The position numbers and the translations under genes were made by a program. The notes below the pieces were generated by a model. The model had not been told where the DNA came from. It ran no database searches and saw nothing but the letters and a program-made list of their open reading frames with translations. From an uncultured bacterium (GTDB lineage Bacteria; Bacteroidota; Bacteroidia; Bacteroidales; Rikenellaceae), in contig CAJMNH010000002.1 of assembly GCA_905214725.1 (NCBI GenBank), positions 174,676 through 238,675 on the forward strand: DNA of 64,000 bases. Reading direction: 5' to 3'. Shown here one piece after another: positions 8,877 to 19,857 of this stretch. The first letter of the stretch is position 1. Every line of letters starts with the position of its first letter.

Positions 8877-8884
8877 TATTTTTG
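8877..8884 (+). promoter_or_regulatory. Possible -7 element for aspS
   Basis: TATTTTTG matches TAnnTTTG. It would give aspS a 5' leader of about 185 nt that runs through the 74-bp repeat array. No good -33 box is visible. Confidence 0.4.
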
Positions 8885-8894
8885 TGACTTGCAA

Positions 8895-8926
8895 CAAAGA
8901 TACGAAAAGTCGAGTGCAGAAGCAAA
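8895..8926 (-). promoter_or_regulatory. Repeat-borne promoter, copy 1
   Basis: On the minus strand: TTTG (8923-8926), 20 bases and TATCTTTG (8895-8902), a perfect match to both boxes; it faces the gene starting at 8867. Confidence 0.75.
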
Positions 8927-9059
8927 CGCAAGTTTGATTATGCCGAGACGAAGTATCTAAGGCGAAGCCAAAGATACGAAAAGCCGCGTGCAAAAGCAAA
9001 CATCGGTTTGATTATGCCGGAACGGAGTATCTAAAACGAAGTTAAAGATACGAAAACAA
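8896..9059. repeat. 74-bp tandem repeat, two full copies and a partial third
   Basis: Copy 1 is 8896-8969, copy 2 is 8970-9043, and the third begins at 9044 and fades after about 16 bases. The copies differ at scattered positions but keep the blocks AAAGATACGAAAAG, TTTGATTATGCCG and AGTATCTAA. Each copy contains a complete minus-strand promoter. Related blocks (AAAGATAC and TATGCCG) occur near 63830-63980. Confidence 0.9.
8969..9000 (-). promoter_or_regulatory. Repeat-borne promoter, copy 2
   Basis: On the minus strand: TTTG (8997-9000), 20 bases and TATCTTTG (8969-8976); same spacing and sequence as copy 1, exactly 74 bases upstream of it. Confidence 0.7.
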
Positions 9060-9073
9060 CGTAAAAATACAAA
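9043..9073 (-). promoter_or_regulatory. Repeat-borne promoter, copy 3
   Basis: On the minus strand: TTTG (9070-9073), 19 bases and TATCTTTA (9043-9050); the last base of the -7 box departs from consensus. Confidence 0.5.
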
Positions 9074-9075
9074 TT

Positions 9076-10830
<1,755 letters not shown>

Positions 10831-10870
10831 TTTTAAATGAAAATCCGTTAAACCTCAAAATCGACAAACG

Positions 10871-11146
10871 ATGATACGACTGAATGTATTTATCCGTACG
10901 ACGGCGACCAACCGCGAGGAGACGGTCGCCACAGCAAAGGAGCTGGTAGCGGCCTCGCTCAAAGACGCCGGCTGCATCGCCTACGACCTTTTCGAAAGCG
11001 CCACGCGCCCCGACGTGCTGATGATCTGCGAAACGTGGAGCGACGCCAAAGCGCTCGCCGCACACGAAGCGACCGCCCACTTCACCACCCTCGTTCCTCG
11101 TCTGGAACAACTGGGCGAGTTGAAACTGGAGAAGTTCGCTTTCTGA
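10871..11146 (+). CDS. Antibiotic biosynthesis monooxygenase (ABM) domain protein
   Basis: A 91-aa protein of the ABM/YgiN-like dimeric alpha-beta barrel family: MIRLNVFIRTTA, a strand with GCIAYDLFES, then ICETWSDAKALAAHEATAHF, which is the typical E-W...H segment. Known members are cofactor-free monooxygenases or quinol oxidases, while many small ones have no known substrate. It begins 40 bases after aspS and could be read through from it; the stop is followed by a strong terminator at 11222. Confidence 0.82.
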   Translation: MIRLNVFIRTTATNREETVATAKELVAASLKDAGCIAYDLFESATRPDVLMICETWSDAKALAAHEATAHFTTLVPRLEQLGELKLEKFAF

Positions 11147-11221
11147 CGCTCCACTGCGTATCCACGCGGGGAATCACGCTTCATTTACCTGATATAAAAA
11201 AGCGAACGTTCCTGCCTCACT

Positions 11222-11254
11222 AAAAATGGCCTTCTATGATAGAAGGCCATTTTT
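11222..11254. terminator. Bidirectional terminator
   Basis: A 14-bp perfect stem (11222-11235 with 11241-11254) with five A on the left and five T on the right. It separates the ABM gene from the converging phosphoethanolamine-transferase-like gene. Confidence 0.9.
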
Positions 11255-11258
11255 AGTG

Positions 11259-13015
11259 TCATTCCGACAACTCCTCATACACCGCATCTCCTTCACGCAA
11301 CAACCGTTTCCTAGATTGAAATGCATCGTTGATCGGACTGCGCGAAGAATCGCTCCACTTACATCGGATTCCCGCCAGATCGAATAGCAGATGGCACATA
11401 TCGTCAATCATGAAGGGCCGATGCACCGCTTCGGCGATACGTTGTACCATTTTGGGGTGGGACTTCTTATAACGATCCGACATCCAGATCAAAAACGGTA
11501 TTTCAAATTGGTATTTCACGAAATTGCGAGTCATGTAGGTGTCGTGCGAACGTCCTACCAAAAGACGAAAATCGTTTACCTCTTCGCCATGATCTGAAAA
11601 ATAGACGACGACGGCATCTTGGTCTTCGTTTAGACGCAGTACCCGATCGATCACATAATCATTGTACCGTGTAGCATTATCGTAAACGGCAATCTCTCGC
11701 CGTTGACCATCGTTGAGATCGGGGCGATTCACACTATCGGCCGCAAAATAGTCCCATGACTCGGGATAACGCTGGAAATGAGCGGCATGTTGTCCCATTA
11801 AATGTAAAATGACGAGCTGGTTCGGCGACGGATCGGAGAGCCAATCCGCATAAGCGTCCACGACTTGTTCATCGTACTTGTATATTTGGTCGTTACGCCG
11901 TTCGAACGAGAGCCGTTCGATAGAGTCGTTGTTAAGATAATAACTGATGCTATATTCGAAATTATCTCCCGTTTTCTTCACATTTTGATTGCTTATCAAT
12001 GTATTCCGGTACCCGCATCGATGAAAAACTGTTGGAAAGATCGGCGCATCGTTCCAAATATTGCAGTCGGTCATGTCTTCGCTTCGCAACGAATAGACCC
12101 GTTTAAGTACATAAGAGGTATAGTTATTAGGAGACAACACATCGTCGAATACCGCAAGATTCCCTTCTGCAAGCCAGCGTTCCAATCGGGGATTGGTTTG
12201 CTGCCCGTAACCGTAAAGGCTCGAATGGTATTTGTTAAATGATTCGCCAATAATTAGAATGATCTTCGACGAAATATAATCGCATGTCACCTGAGGATCA
12301 GCCTCGAAACAGTGAGTCGCTGCAAGCAGAATCGGCAGATCTGTCGAAAATTTCTGAGCCTGCCATGAATAAATAAGTGTGTCGACAGTCGTGATCCGCT
12401 CCTCGTAAAAGGGGAAATCCCACCACTTCCGTTTCACATGTGCACGCACGTCGAAACCGATTAGTACGAAACCCATTATTATTCCTGCCAAAAAGAGCCA
12501 ACGCACGGCCTTTCTATTCAGCAACCTGCCCAAACGACCATTCACAGCAATAGGAAACAATACGATTACAAGATAGAGTAAGCCCATCAAGACCGTCCGT
12601 ATGTCGAAACAGTAAGCCTCGAAAAACTCACCCGCTTCCGAAACGTTTGTTTCTAGTATCATCTGCATGATTCGGGGCGACATGCGCGTTCCGAAATGAA
12701 ATACCAGAAAAATTTCCATCAATGATAACAACGCCAACGCCACCCATAGCGTCCAGAATAGAATGCTACGAAAACGATTCGTGGACGACCGACATTCCGA
12801 ATGAGGGGGGGGGAAATTGCGGTCACCAGATATGCCGCCGCACAAACCATTACGAAACCGAAGAATAGACGTCCGTAGCGTGCAAACAGGCCTCCTTCGA
12901 AAACCGAAATCATAAAAACCATGTGCGGTAGGAACAAGACCAATAACACGGAAAGATAATAACCCGCTCTTTCACCGATAAAGCTGGATAACAAATCATT
13001 GAGATTTCTTCGCAT
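11259..13015 (-). pseudogene. Phosphoethanolamine transferase-like sulfatase-family protein, out of frame at a C9 (coding strand) tract
   Basis: Two frames together give an EptA/CptA-like inner-membrane enzyme of about 585 aa. In that family the enzyme moves phosphoethanolamine from a phospholipid to lipid A or core sugars at the periplasmic face. The N-terminal frame (start ATG 13013-13015, MRRNLNDLLSSF) holds two membrane segments and stops at 12719 after 98 codons. The second frame, open from 12845, holds three more membrane segments and the catalytic domain: GESFNKYHSS (metal ligand), NNYTSYVLKR (candidate Thr nucleophile) and YFSDHGEE. They meet at 12805-12813, nine G on the plus strand (C in the transcript). 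Ten or seven would restore one frame; at nine the gene is off. Its GC is visibly lower than its neighbours, suggesting transfer. A homopolymer sequencing error is the alternative. Confidence 0.8.
12805..12813. repeat. G9/C9 homopolymer tract at the frameshift
   Basis: Nine G on the plus strand within the transferase-like gene, exactly where its two reading frames overlap. Confidence 0.95.
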
Positions 13016-13042
13016 ACGCAATGTCGCAATCGTTAAGTGGCG

Positions 13043-13050
13043 CAAAGTTA
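13043..13050 (-). promoter_or_regulatory. -7 element of the transferase-like gene
   Basis: On the minus strand TAACTTTG matches TAnnTTTG, 27 bases before the ATG at 13015. This supports 13015 over the TTG at 13045, which lies inside the element. No TTTG is found at 19-20 bases upstream. Confidence 0.5.
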
Positions 13051-13135
13051 TCTATTTATCCACAATAACATTCTATTATTCGCATTTATTTTTACGTTTG
13101 GGATCTGTCACAGGCAAGTTTATTAGGGAACGTAC

Positions 13136-13166
13136 TTTGCCGTTTCGCGAAAAAGAAGTATTTTTG
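13136..13166 (+). promoter_or_regulatory. Promoter of rarA
   Basis: TTTG (13136-13139), 19 bases and TATTTTTG (13159-13166), a perfect Bacteroides-type promoter 19 bases before the start codon. Confidence 0.8.
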
Positions 13167-13185
13167 AATATTCAACTGTTAGCTT

Positions 13186-14454
13186 ATGTCGATTCCTTTG
13201 GCCGAACGCCTCCGCCCTCGCTCGCTCGACGACTACATCGGGCAGGAACATCTGGTGGGCAGAAACGGTGTTTTCCGCAAGTTTCTGGAGACGGGCAACG
13301 TCCCGTCGTTCATCCTTTGGGGGCCGCCGGGGGTGGGGAAAACCACGCTGGCGAAGATCGTCGCCACGGAACTCAAACGCCCCTTCTTCACGCTGTCGGC
13401 CGTTACGTCGGGGGTCAAGGACGTGCGCGAAGTGATCGAGTCGGCCAAGAAGCAGCACTTTTTCAACACGCCGCCGCCGATTCTCTTCATCGACGAAATC
13501 CACCGCTTCAACAAGTCGCAGCAGGACTCGCTGCTGGGCGCCGTCGAGCAGGGCGTCGTGACGCTCGTGGGCGCCACGACCGAAAATCCTTCGTTCGAGG
13601 TGATCCCGCCGCTGCTGAGCCGCTGTCAGGTCTACATCCTGCGGCCGATGGAGGACGCCCAGTTGCAGCAGTTGCTCGAACGGGCGATCGCCACCGACCC
13701 CGAACTGCGCGAGCGGGGCATCGACGTGCGTGAAACGGAAGCGTTGTTCCGCTTCTCGGGCGGCGACGCGCGCAAGCTGCTCAACATTCTCGACATCCTG
13801 CTGGCCGCCAACGACGGCAAACTCACGATCACCGACCGGCTTGTCACCGACTGCCTGCAACAGAACATCGCCCTCTACGATAAGAACGGCGAACAGCATT
13901 ACGACGTCATCTCGGCCTTCATCAAGTCGGTGCGGGGCAGCGATCCCAACGCCGCGATCTACTATCTGGCGCGAATGCTCGCCGGCGGCGAGGAACCCCG
14001 TTTCATTGCACGGCGGCTGGTGATCCTCGCCTCGGAGGACATCGGGTTGGCCAACCCCAACGCCCTGCTGCTCGCGAACGCCTGCTTCGATACGGTGCAT
14101 AAGATCGGCATGCCCGAAGCGCGCATTCCGCTCGCGGAGGCGACGATCTATCTGGCCACCTCGCCGAAGAGCAACACGGCCTACATGGCCATCAACAAGG
14201 CGCTCGCCTTCGTCGAACACGACACCACGAACCGTCCCGTACCGCTTCATCTGCGCAATGCGCCGACCAAACTCATGGACGAGGCGGGTTACGGCAAGGG
14301 ATACAAATACGCTCACGACTACGGCGGCTTCGCCGAACTGGAGTTCATGCCGGAAAGTCTTAAAGGGAGACGCTTTTACGAACCCAACACACAGAACGCC
14401 GCCGAGGCGAAGATCGCCGAACGCATCAGGCAACTGTGGAAAGAAAAATATTGA
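13186..14454 (+). CDS. rarA: Replication-associated recombination protein A (RarA/MgsA), AAA+ ATPase
   Basis: A clamp-loader-like AAA+ ATPase that acts at stalled replication forks. Walker A GPPGVGKTT is at about residue 45, Walker B LFIDEIHRF at about 101, followed by sensor motifs (GATTENPSFEV) and the C-terminal MgsA tetramerisation region. Length 422 aa is typical. The start codon lies 19 bases from a strong promoter. The stop is followed four bases later by the start of a small membrane protein, suggesting a three-gene transcript with the phosphodiesterase at 14869. Confidence 0.95.
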   Translation: MSIPLAERLRPRSLDDYIGQEHLVGRNGVFRKFLETGNVPSFILWGPPGVGKTTLAKIVATELKRPFFTLSAVTSGVKDVREVIESAKKQHFFNTPPPILFIDEIHRFNKSQQDSLLGAVEQGVVTLVGATTENPSFEVIPPLLSRCQVYILRPMEDAQLQQLLERAIATDPELRERGIDVRETEALFRFSGGDARKLLNILDILLAANDGKLTITDRLVTDCLQQNIALYDKNGEQHYDVISAFIKSVRGSDPNAAIYYLARMLAGGEEPRFIARRLVILASEDIGLANPNALLLANACFDTVHKIGMPEARIPLAEATIYLATSPKSNTAYMAINKALAFVEHDTTNRPVPLHLRNAPTKLMDEAGYGKGYKYAHDYGGFAELEFMPESLKGRRFYEPNTQNAAEAKIAERIRQLWKEKY

Positions 14455-14458
14455 ATCC

Positions 14459-14872
14459 ATGCTAAAAACAGGCGCCATTCTGAATTTCATGCTGGCTATC
14501 GGGCATGTACTCTGCCTCTTTCGCCTCGACGTCGTATTTCGGCTCTACCGAATCGACCCGATCATGGACCGTCTGGCGTCCTGCTGGCCTCCGATTCCGT
14601 ACCTGATGACCCTCGGCGTTGCCTGCGGGCTGGCCGGATGCGGCTTCTACGCCCTTTCGGCTGCCGGCACGATCCGCCCGCTGCCGTTGCTGCGCCCCAT
14701 AGTCTACGCCATCGGCGGACTGTTCTTGCTGAGAGCCCTCGTCGGATTCATCGCAATGGGCAGCATGGGCAGCTATCCGATAACCGAACTCTCGGCCGCC
14801 GTGGTCGCGGGCGTGGTCGGCACGCTCTACCTCGCAGGCGGCATCCGAACATTCAACCACACCCGCGCATGA
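14459..14872 (+). CDS. Small integral membrane protein, function unknown
   Basis: A 137-aa protein with four hydrophobic segments: about residues 3-20, 45-65, 77-100 and 110-130. No charged catalytic motif is visible and I do not recognise the family. The ATG at 14459 is four bases past the rarA stop, and the stop codon overlaps the next start as ATGA, so translation is probably coupled to both neighbours. It may belong to a family of uncharacterised four-helix membrane proteins common in Bacteroidota, but no function can be given. Confidence 0.72.
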   Translation: MLKTGAILNFMLAIGHVLCLFRLDVVFRLYRIDPIMDRLASCWPPIPYLMTLGVACGLAGCGFYALSAAGTIRPLPLLRPIVYAIGGLFLLRALVGFIAMGSMGSYPITELSAAVVAGVVGTLYLAGGIRTFNHTRA

Positions 14873-15375
14873 AACGCATCGGACTTATCTCGGACACACA
14901 CGGCGCCTTCGACGACACGCTGCGCGGATTCCTCGCCGACGTCGACGAAATCTGGCATGCGGGCGACATCGGCTCGCTGGAATTATCCGACCGGATCGCC
15001 GCCTTCAAGCCCCTGCGGGCCGTGTGCGGCAATACCGACGGCGGCACGATGCGGCGCGTCTGGCCGCTGGTCGACTTTTTCCGGTGCGAGGAGGCTACGG
15101 TTCTGATGACCCATATCGGCGGTTATCCCCGCCATTACGATCCGCGCATCATTCAGCGCATCCAGTCGGCGCGTCCCACGCTCTTCGTGGCGGGGCACTC
15201 CCACATTCTGCGGATCATGTACGATCCGGTCTACCAACTGCTCCACCTCAACCCGGGCGGCGCGGGAAATTACGGCATCCACAAGGTTCGCACGGCATTG
15301 CGTTTCGTTGTCGACGGCGCCGAAGTGCGCGACATGGAGATCGGCGAATGGCCTCGCAGTTCGGTCGTCCTTTAA
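14869..15375 (+). CDS. YfcE-type metallophosphoesterase
   Basis: A 168-aa calcineurin-like phosphodiesterase of the short YfcE/MJ0936 type, using two metal ions. The metal-binding motifs appear in order: GLISDTHG (residues 5-12), HAGDIGS, CGNTDGG, THIGGYP and AGHSHIL. The ATG overlaps the stop of the membrane protein gene (ATGA at 14869-14872). Family members cleave phosphodiesters in vitro and their natural substrate is mostly unknown. It is the last gene of the rarA transcript. Confidence 0.9.
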   Translation: MKRIGLISDTHGAFDDTLRGFLADVDEIWHAGDIGSLELSDRIAAFKPLRAVCGNTDGGTMRRVWPLVDFFRCEEATVLMTHIGGYPRHYDPRIIQRIQSARPTLFVAGHSHILRIMYDPVYQLLHLNPGGAGNYGIHKVRTALRFVVDGAEVRDMEIGEWPRSSVVL

Positions 15376-15578
15376 CCCCGATTTCCGGGTCGAGGCGCGT
15401 CAGCAAAACACACCGATCTAACAATCAGAATATTACATGAACGAAGACGCTATATGGCGTCGAATCTCTTTGTGTCCGATTATACTATTTATTAATAAAA
15501 TTTAATATTTCTATAAGCGCACACAATATCGCCTCTCCGCGCAGCGTTTTGTCATCGAATTATTAGACGACGAATTTT

Positions 15579-18026
15579 ATGCAGACCAAGATTTCAAAGA
15601 CGCTCGAAGGGCTGATCGCCCGCACGGCGTTCGATACATCGAAACAAGGAGAGACCCGGTGGTTGAAGGATCGCTTGCTGCTCGAGATTATCCGAGAAGA
15701 GGGATCGTTGGCCTACCAATTGCTCTCAGCCCGTCTCAAGGACTGGGAATTATATCAGGTTCGCCTGCGCATCGAGCGCGATTTACAGGAGCGCACCGAC
15801 GGCCCGACCGGAAATCCCGAGGAGTTTTACGTGCAGTTTGCGAACGAGTTGCGCAAACGTTATCGTTCGGCTCCTAGTGTCTCCTCGGCTCACGCTTTGC
15901 ACGCCATTATCAGCGATGACCAGACCATCGGCGCACACGTACTGGAAATGTACCACATCACGGCAGCTATCGTCGAGGACGAGATCCGCCGCATGAGCGC
16001 GGCCGATGAACCGCGCGCAGAGCTGCACGTGCATCTGCTCGACTACTCCGAGGAGCAGCAGCGGCCGGCCGAAGGAATCCGCATGCTCGACAAGTTCGGC
16101 GTAGACCTTACCAAACAGGCGCGCGAAGGGAAGATCGACCCCGTGATCGGCCGCGAATGCGAGATCGAGCGCGTGGTGCAGATTCTCTCGCGCCGCAAGA
16201 AGAACAATCCGATTCTGATCGGCGAAGCGGGCGTGGGCAAGAGCGCCATCGTCGAGGGACTCGCACTGCGAATCGCAGCGGGCGACGTTCCCTACACCAT
16301 CGCAGGCAAGCGACTCTACTCGCTCGACGTCTCGTCGCTGGTGGCGGGCACGAAGTTCCGCGGGGAGTTCGAGGAGCGCATGCAGCAACTGCTCGACGAA
16401 CTGCGCAAGGCCGACGACACGATTATCTTCATCGACGAGATTCACACCATCGTCGGCGCGGGCTCTACCCAAGGAAGCCTCGATACGGCCAATATTCTCA
16501 AGCCGGCGCTCGCGCGCGGAGAGTTGCAGACCATCGGCGCCACAACGCTCGACGAATACCGTGAGAACATCGAGAAGGACGCCGCGCTCGAACGCCGTTT
16601 CCAGCGCGTGCTGGTTGAGCCGACCTCGTGCGAGGAGACGCTTCAGATTCTGCGCAACATCGCGCCCCGTTACGAGGCGCATCACAAGGTCCGCTATACG
16701 GAGGAGGCGCTCGAAGCGTGCGTAACGCTTACGAACCGCTACATTACCGACCGTTTCTTCCCCGACAAGGCCATCGACGTGCTCGACGAGGCGGGATCGC
16801 GCATGCATTTGCAGGCGGCACGCGAACCGGAGAACCTGCGTGAAATGGAAGCGGCCCTGACCGCAACCTGCGAGGAGCGCCGCGAAGCCGTCCGTCAGCT
16901 CATTTACGAGAAAGCGGCCGCAGCCCGATTGCGGGAACTGGCCTTGCGCTCGAAACTGGACGAGTGCCGCACCGAATGGCAGCAGTCGCTCGAAAACCAT
17001 CCGGCCGAAATCGGTGCCGAGCATATCGCGCAGGTCATCACTTCGGTGACCGGTATTCCGATCGAACGGGTTTCGACGGGCGAAATGGGCCGTCTGCGCG
17101 GATTGAAGGAGTATTTGGCCGGACGCGTCATCGGACAGGACGCCGCCGTGGAGAAGGTAGCGCTCTCGATCCAGCGTTCGCGCGCCGGACTCAAAGACGA
17201 GAACCGCCCCATCGGGGTCTTCCTCTTCGTCGGCCCGACGGGCGTCGGCAAAACCCTGCTGGCCAAGGAACTGTCGAAATGGCTCTTCGACGAGCGGCGC
17301 GGACTGATCCGCATCGATATGAGCGAGTACGGCGAGAAGCACAACGTCTCGCGCCTGATCGGCTCTCCCCCGGGATACGTCGGTTACGGCGAGGGCGGCC
17401 AGCTTACCGAGGCGGTACGCCGCCAGCCTTACGCCGTGGTGCTGTTCGACGAGATCGAAAAGGCGCATCCCGAGGTCTTCAACGCCATGTTGCAGATCTT
17501 CGACGAGGGGCACCTCACCGACGGATCGGGCCGCAAGGTCGATTTCCGCAACACGGTCATCATCATGACCTCGAACGTCGGTTCGCGGGCCGCCGTGCAG
17601 CGCGCCGTACAGGTGGGTTACTCCACTTCGTCGAAGACCGTCATCGAGCAGGCCACGCCGCAGACCGAATACCGCAAGGCGCTCGAACGGACCTTCGCAC
17701 CGGAGTTCCTCAACCGCGTGGACGACATCATCGTCTTCCGCACGCTGACGCTCGAAGACGTGGAACACATCGTCGAACTGGAGCTGCGCCGTCTGCTGGC
17801 CCGCACGCAGCAGCTGGGCTACAAGGTGGAGATTTCGGCCGAGGCGAAACGCCGTTTGGCGGCGATGGGTTATGAAGCGCGCTACGGAGTGCGCTCGCTC
17901 AAACGAACGCTGCTGGACAACGTCGAAGAACCGCTTTCGACGCTGATCATCGAAGGCCGCGTCAGCGAAGGCGACAAGGTGAAGATTCTTCCCGCAAAGG
18001 CAGGCATAACGCTCAAAGTAGCGTAA
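15579..18026 (+). CDS. clpC: Clp protease ATP-binding subunit ClpC
   Basis: An HSP100 unfoldase of 815 aa that feeds substrates to the ClpP peptidase. It has an N-terminal Clp repeat domain (about 1-160), a first AAA+ module (Walker [10 protein letters not shown] at about 212), a middle coiled region with a UVR-like stretch (about 425-470), and a second AAA+ module (Walker [10 protein letters not shown] at about 551; [21 protein letters not shown]) with the C-terminal D2-small domain. The middle region and length fit ClpC rather than ClpB. It is monocistronic with a strong terminator behind it. No clear promoter box is seen in the AT-rich 140 bases upstream. Confidence 0.94.
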   Translation: MQTKISKTLEGLIARTAFDTSKQGETRWLKDRLLLEIIREEGSLAYQLLSARLKDWELYQVRLRIERDLQERTDGPTGNPEEFYVQFANELRKRYRSAPSVSSAHALHAIISDDQTIGAHVLEMYHITAAIVEDEIRRMSAADEPRAELHVHLLDYSEEQQRPAEGIRMLDKFGVDLTKQAREGKIDPVIGRECEIERVVQILSRRKKNNPILIGEAGVGKSAIVEGLALRIAAGDVPYTIAGKRLYSLDVSSLVAGTKFRGEFEERMQQLLDELRKADDTIIFIDEIHTIVGAGSTQGSLDTANILKPALARGELQTIGATTLDEYRENIEKDAALERRFQRVLVEPTSCEETLQILRNIAPRYEAHHKVRYTEEALEACVTLTNRYITDRFFPDKAIDVLDEAGSRMHLQAAREPENLREMEAALTATCEERREAVRQLIYEKAAAARLRELALRSKLDECRTEWQQSLENHPAEIGAEHIAQVITSVTGIPIERVSTGEMGRLRGLKEYLAGRVIGQDAAVEKVALSIQRSRAGLKDENRPIGVFLFVGPTGVGKTLLAKELSKWLFDERRGLIRIDMSEYGEKHNVSRLIGSPPGYVGYGEGGQLTEAVRRQPYAVVLFDEIEKAHPEVFNAMLQIFDEGHLTDGSGRKVDFRNTVIIMTSNVGSRAAVQRAVQVGYSTSSKTVIEQATPQTEYRKALERTFAPEFLNRVDDIIVFRTLTLEDVEHIVELELRRLLARTQQLGYKVEISAEAKRRLAAMGYEARYGVRSLKRTLLDNVEEPLSTLIIEGRVSEGDKVKILPAKAGITLKVA

Positions 18027-18046
18027 CCCATACCTTTAATATAATT

Positions 18047-18080
18047 ACGGCCCGAAGCACAATGCGCTTCGGGCCGTTTG
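18047..18080 (+). terminator. Terminator of clpC
   Basis: A 12-bp perfect stem (18047-18058 with 18066-18077), then TTTG. Confidence 0.8.
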
Positions 18081-18117
18081 TCTTATCTTATAGTAACCTG
18101 CGTAAATCAAAAATTCA

Positions 18118-18180
18118 TCGCTGCGCGCAGCGCACAATCATTCCGCACTGCACCGCATGAAAACGGCAGGGTTCCCGAAC
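18118..18180. repeat. Dispersed intergenic repeat (REP-like), one copy
   Basis: It contains GCGCGCAGCGCACAATCATT and then CCGCACTGCACCGC, matching the core of the repeats at 33240-33300, 43965-44003, 44305-44345 and 44785-44825. It lies in the gap between clpC and coaD. Confidence 0.65.
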
Positions 18181-18286
18181 CGAAAGGATCGGAACCAGCG
18201 CCGATCGCCGATTATGCATGGTTGCGTCAGACGACGCGATCCGCGATATTTTCGGTCGGGAAAGCGAATTTGTTCGATTGTTTTTC

Positions 18287-18294
18287 TACCTTTG
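18287..18294 (+). promoter_or_regulatory. -7 element for the coaD operon
   Basis: TACCTTTG matches TAnnTTTG, 24 bases before the coaD start. A TTTG lies 14 bases upstream, which is closer than usual. Confidence 0.5.
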
Positions 18295-18318
18295 TCAGTA
18301 ATTAACCCATAGCAAGGG

Positions 18319-18786
18319 ATGAAAACAGCCATTTTCCCGGGGTCGTTCGACCCCTTTACCCGCGGCCATGAAGCGATCGTCGAAAAGGCCCTGCACCTCT
18401 TCGACAAGGTGATCATCGGCATCGGAAGCAACATCTCGAAGCAGGGCCTGCTGAGCGTCGAGAACCGCAAACGGCTCATCGACGACTATTATGCCGGCGA
18501 CGGGCGCGTCGAAGCGATGATCTACGGCGGCATGACGGGCGATTTCGCTCAGCAGGTAGGCGCCGCCGCCGTTATCCGGGGCGTGCGGAACACCACCGAC
18601 TTCGAATACGAACGGACGATGGCCGCCACCAACCGCCGACTCTACCCCGCCGTGGTTACGGTCATGCTCTTCACCCCGCCCGACGTGGCCGACATCTCCT
18701 CGTCGACGGTGCGCGAAGTGCTCGGCTTCGGCCGCTCCGTCGCGGAGTTTCTGCCCCACGGCGTGGAGTTGAAAAACTACCTCTGA
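18319..18786 (+). CDS. coaD: Pantetheine-phosphate adenylyltransferase
   Basis: CoaD transfers AMP from ATP to 4'-phosphopantetheine, the fourth step of coenzyme A synthesis, in the cytoplasm. The nucleotidyltransferase motif PGSFDPFTRGHEAIV is at residues 7-21 and the ISSSTVRE motif near residue 130. At 155 aa it has the standard length. It is the first gene of an operon with lpxD (30 bases downstream) and a TlpA-like lipoprotein. Confidence 0.96.
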   Translation: MKTAIFPGSFDPFTRGHEAIVEKALHLFDKVIIGIGSNISKQGLLSVENRKRLIDDYYAGDGRVEAMIYGGMTGDFAQQVGAAAVIRGVRNTTDFEYERTMAATNRRLYPAVVTVMLFTPPDVADISSSTVREVLGFGRSVAEFLPHGVELKNYL

Positions 18787-18816
18787 GACGACAATCAAAT
18801 CAAACGAAATAGAATT

Positions 18817-19854
18817 ATGATGGAATTTACAGCCGAAATGATCGCCGGTTTTCTGAACGGCGAAATCGTCGGGGACAAAACCGCCAAAGTCCATACCGTC
18901 TCCTCGATCGAGGAGGGCAAGGCCGGTTCGATGGCCTATCTCGTCAATCCGAAATACGAACCTTTCCTCTACACCACCGAAGCGTCGATCGTACTGGTCG
19001 ACCGCGCCTTCACGCCGCAGCAGGAGGTGAAGGCGACGCTCGTCAAAGTAGAGGATGCGGGGGCGGCCGTGCTGCGGCTGCTGGAGATGTACAACGCCGC
19101 CCGTCCGCAGAAGAAAGGCATTTCGGAACGGGCGTCGATCTCCTCCGAGGCCGTCGTGGGCGCGGAGTGCTACGTGGGCGACTTTGCCGTAATCGAGGCG
19201 GGAGCGCAGATCGGCGACCGCTGCCAGATCTATCCGCAGGTCTACGTCGGCGACGGCGTCAGCATCGGCGAGGGGACGAAAATCTACCCCGGCGTAAAGA
19301 TTTACGAAGGCTGCCGGATCGGACGCAACTGCATTCTCCACGCAGGAGCGGTGATCGGCGCCGACGGCTTCGGATTCGCCCCCAACGCAGAGGGCGGATT
19401 CGACAAGATTCCGCAGTTGGGCAACGTCATCATCGAGGATGACGTCGAGATCGGAGCCAATACCTGTATCGACCGGGCAAAAACCGACTCGACGATTATC
19501 CGTCGTGGCGTGAAACTTGATAACCTGATCCAAGTGGGACACAACGTGCAGATCGGCGAGCATACCGTCTCGTCGGCGCAGATGGGCATCGCGGGTTCGT
19601 CGAAGATCGGCCGCAACTGTTTCCTCGCGGGACAGGTCGGCATCGCGGACCACGTCACCGTCGGCGACCGCGTGAAGATCGGCTCGCAGAGCGGCATCGA
19701 CAAGAGCGTACCCGACGGCGAAGTTCGCATGGGCACGCCGGCATTGCCGGGCATCAAGTTCCACCGTGCAAACGCCGTATTCCGCAACCTGCCCGAGTTG
19801 CAGCAACGGCTCACCGCACTGGAAAAGGCGCTCAACCAACTGATAGAAAAATAG
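18817..19854 (+). CDS. lpxD: UDP-3-O-(3-hydroxyacyl)glucosamine N-acyltransferase LpxD
   Basis: LpxD adds the second acyl chain in lipid A synthesis, using acyl-ACP. It has an N-terminal UDP-binding domain (about 1-100) and a left-handed beta helix of hexapeptide repeats (about 105-300; e.g. [20 protein letters not shown]), with the conserved [10 protein letters not shown] stretch that holds the catalytic His. Length 345 aa is typical. The start has two adjacent Met codons (18817 and 18820). It sits between coaD and the first TlpA-like gene with a 3-base gap to the latter. Confidence 0.95.
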   Translation: MMEFTAEMIAGFLNGEIVGDKTAKVHTVSSIEEGKAGSMAYLVNPKYEPFLYTTEASIVLVDRAFTPQQEVKATLVKVEDAGAAVLRLLEMYNAARPQKKGISERASISSEAVVGAECYVGDFAVIEAGAQIGDRCQIYPQVYVGDGVSIGEGTKIYPGVKIYEGCRIGRNCILHAGAVIGADGFGFAPNAEGGFDKIPQLGNVIIEDDVEIGANTCIDRAKTDSTIIRRGVKLDNLIQVGHNVQIGEHTVSSAQMGIAGSSKIGRNCFLAGQVGIADHVTVGDRVKIGSQSGIDKSVPDGEVRMGTPALPGIKFHRANAVFRNLPELQQRLTALEKALNQLIEK

Positions 19855-19857
19855 ATT

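Noticed and set aside
8896..9059. CRISPR array
   Set aside because: Units follow each other without spacers, there are only two full copies and no cas gene.
12719..13045. Separate small membrane protein starting at the TTG 13045
   Set aside because: It is the N-terminal part of the transferase-like gene; the TTG lies inside the -7 box and the ATG at 13015 fits.
15783..17768. 661-codon open frame opposite clpC
   Set aside because: Antisense shadow of a well-defined ClpC.
18078..18305. 75-codon ORF between clpC and coaD
   Set aside because: It covers a dispersed repeat and the coaD promoter and has no coding character.
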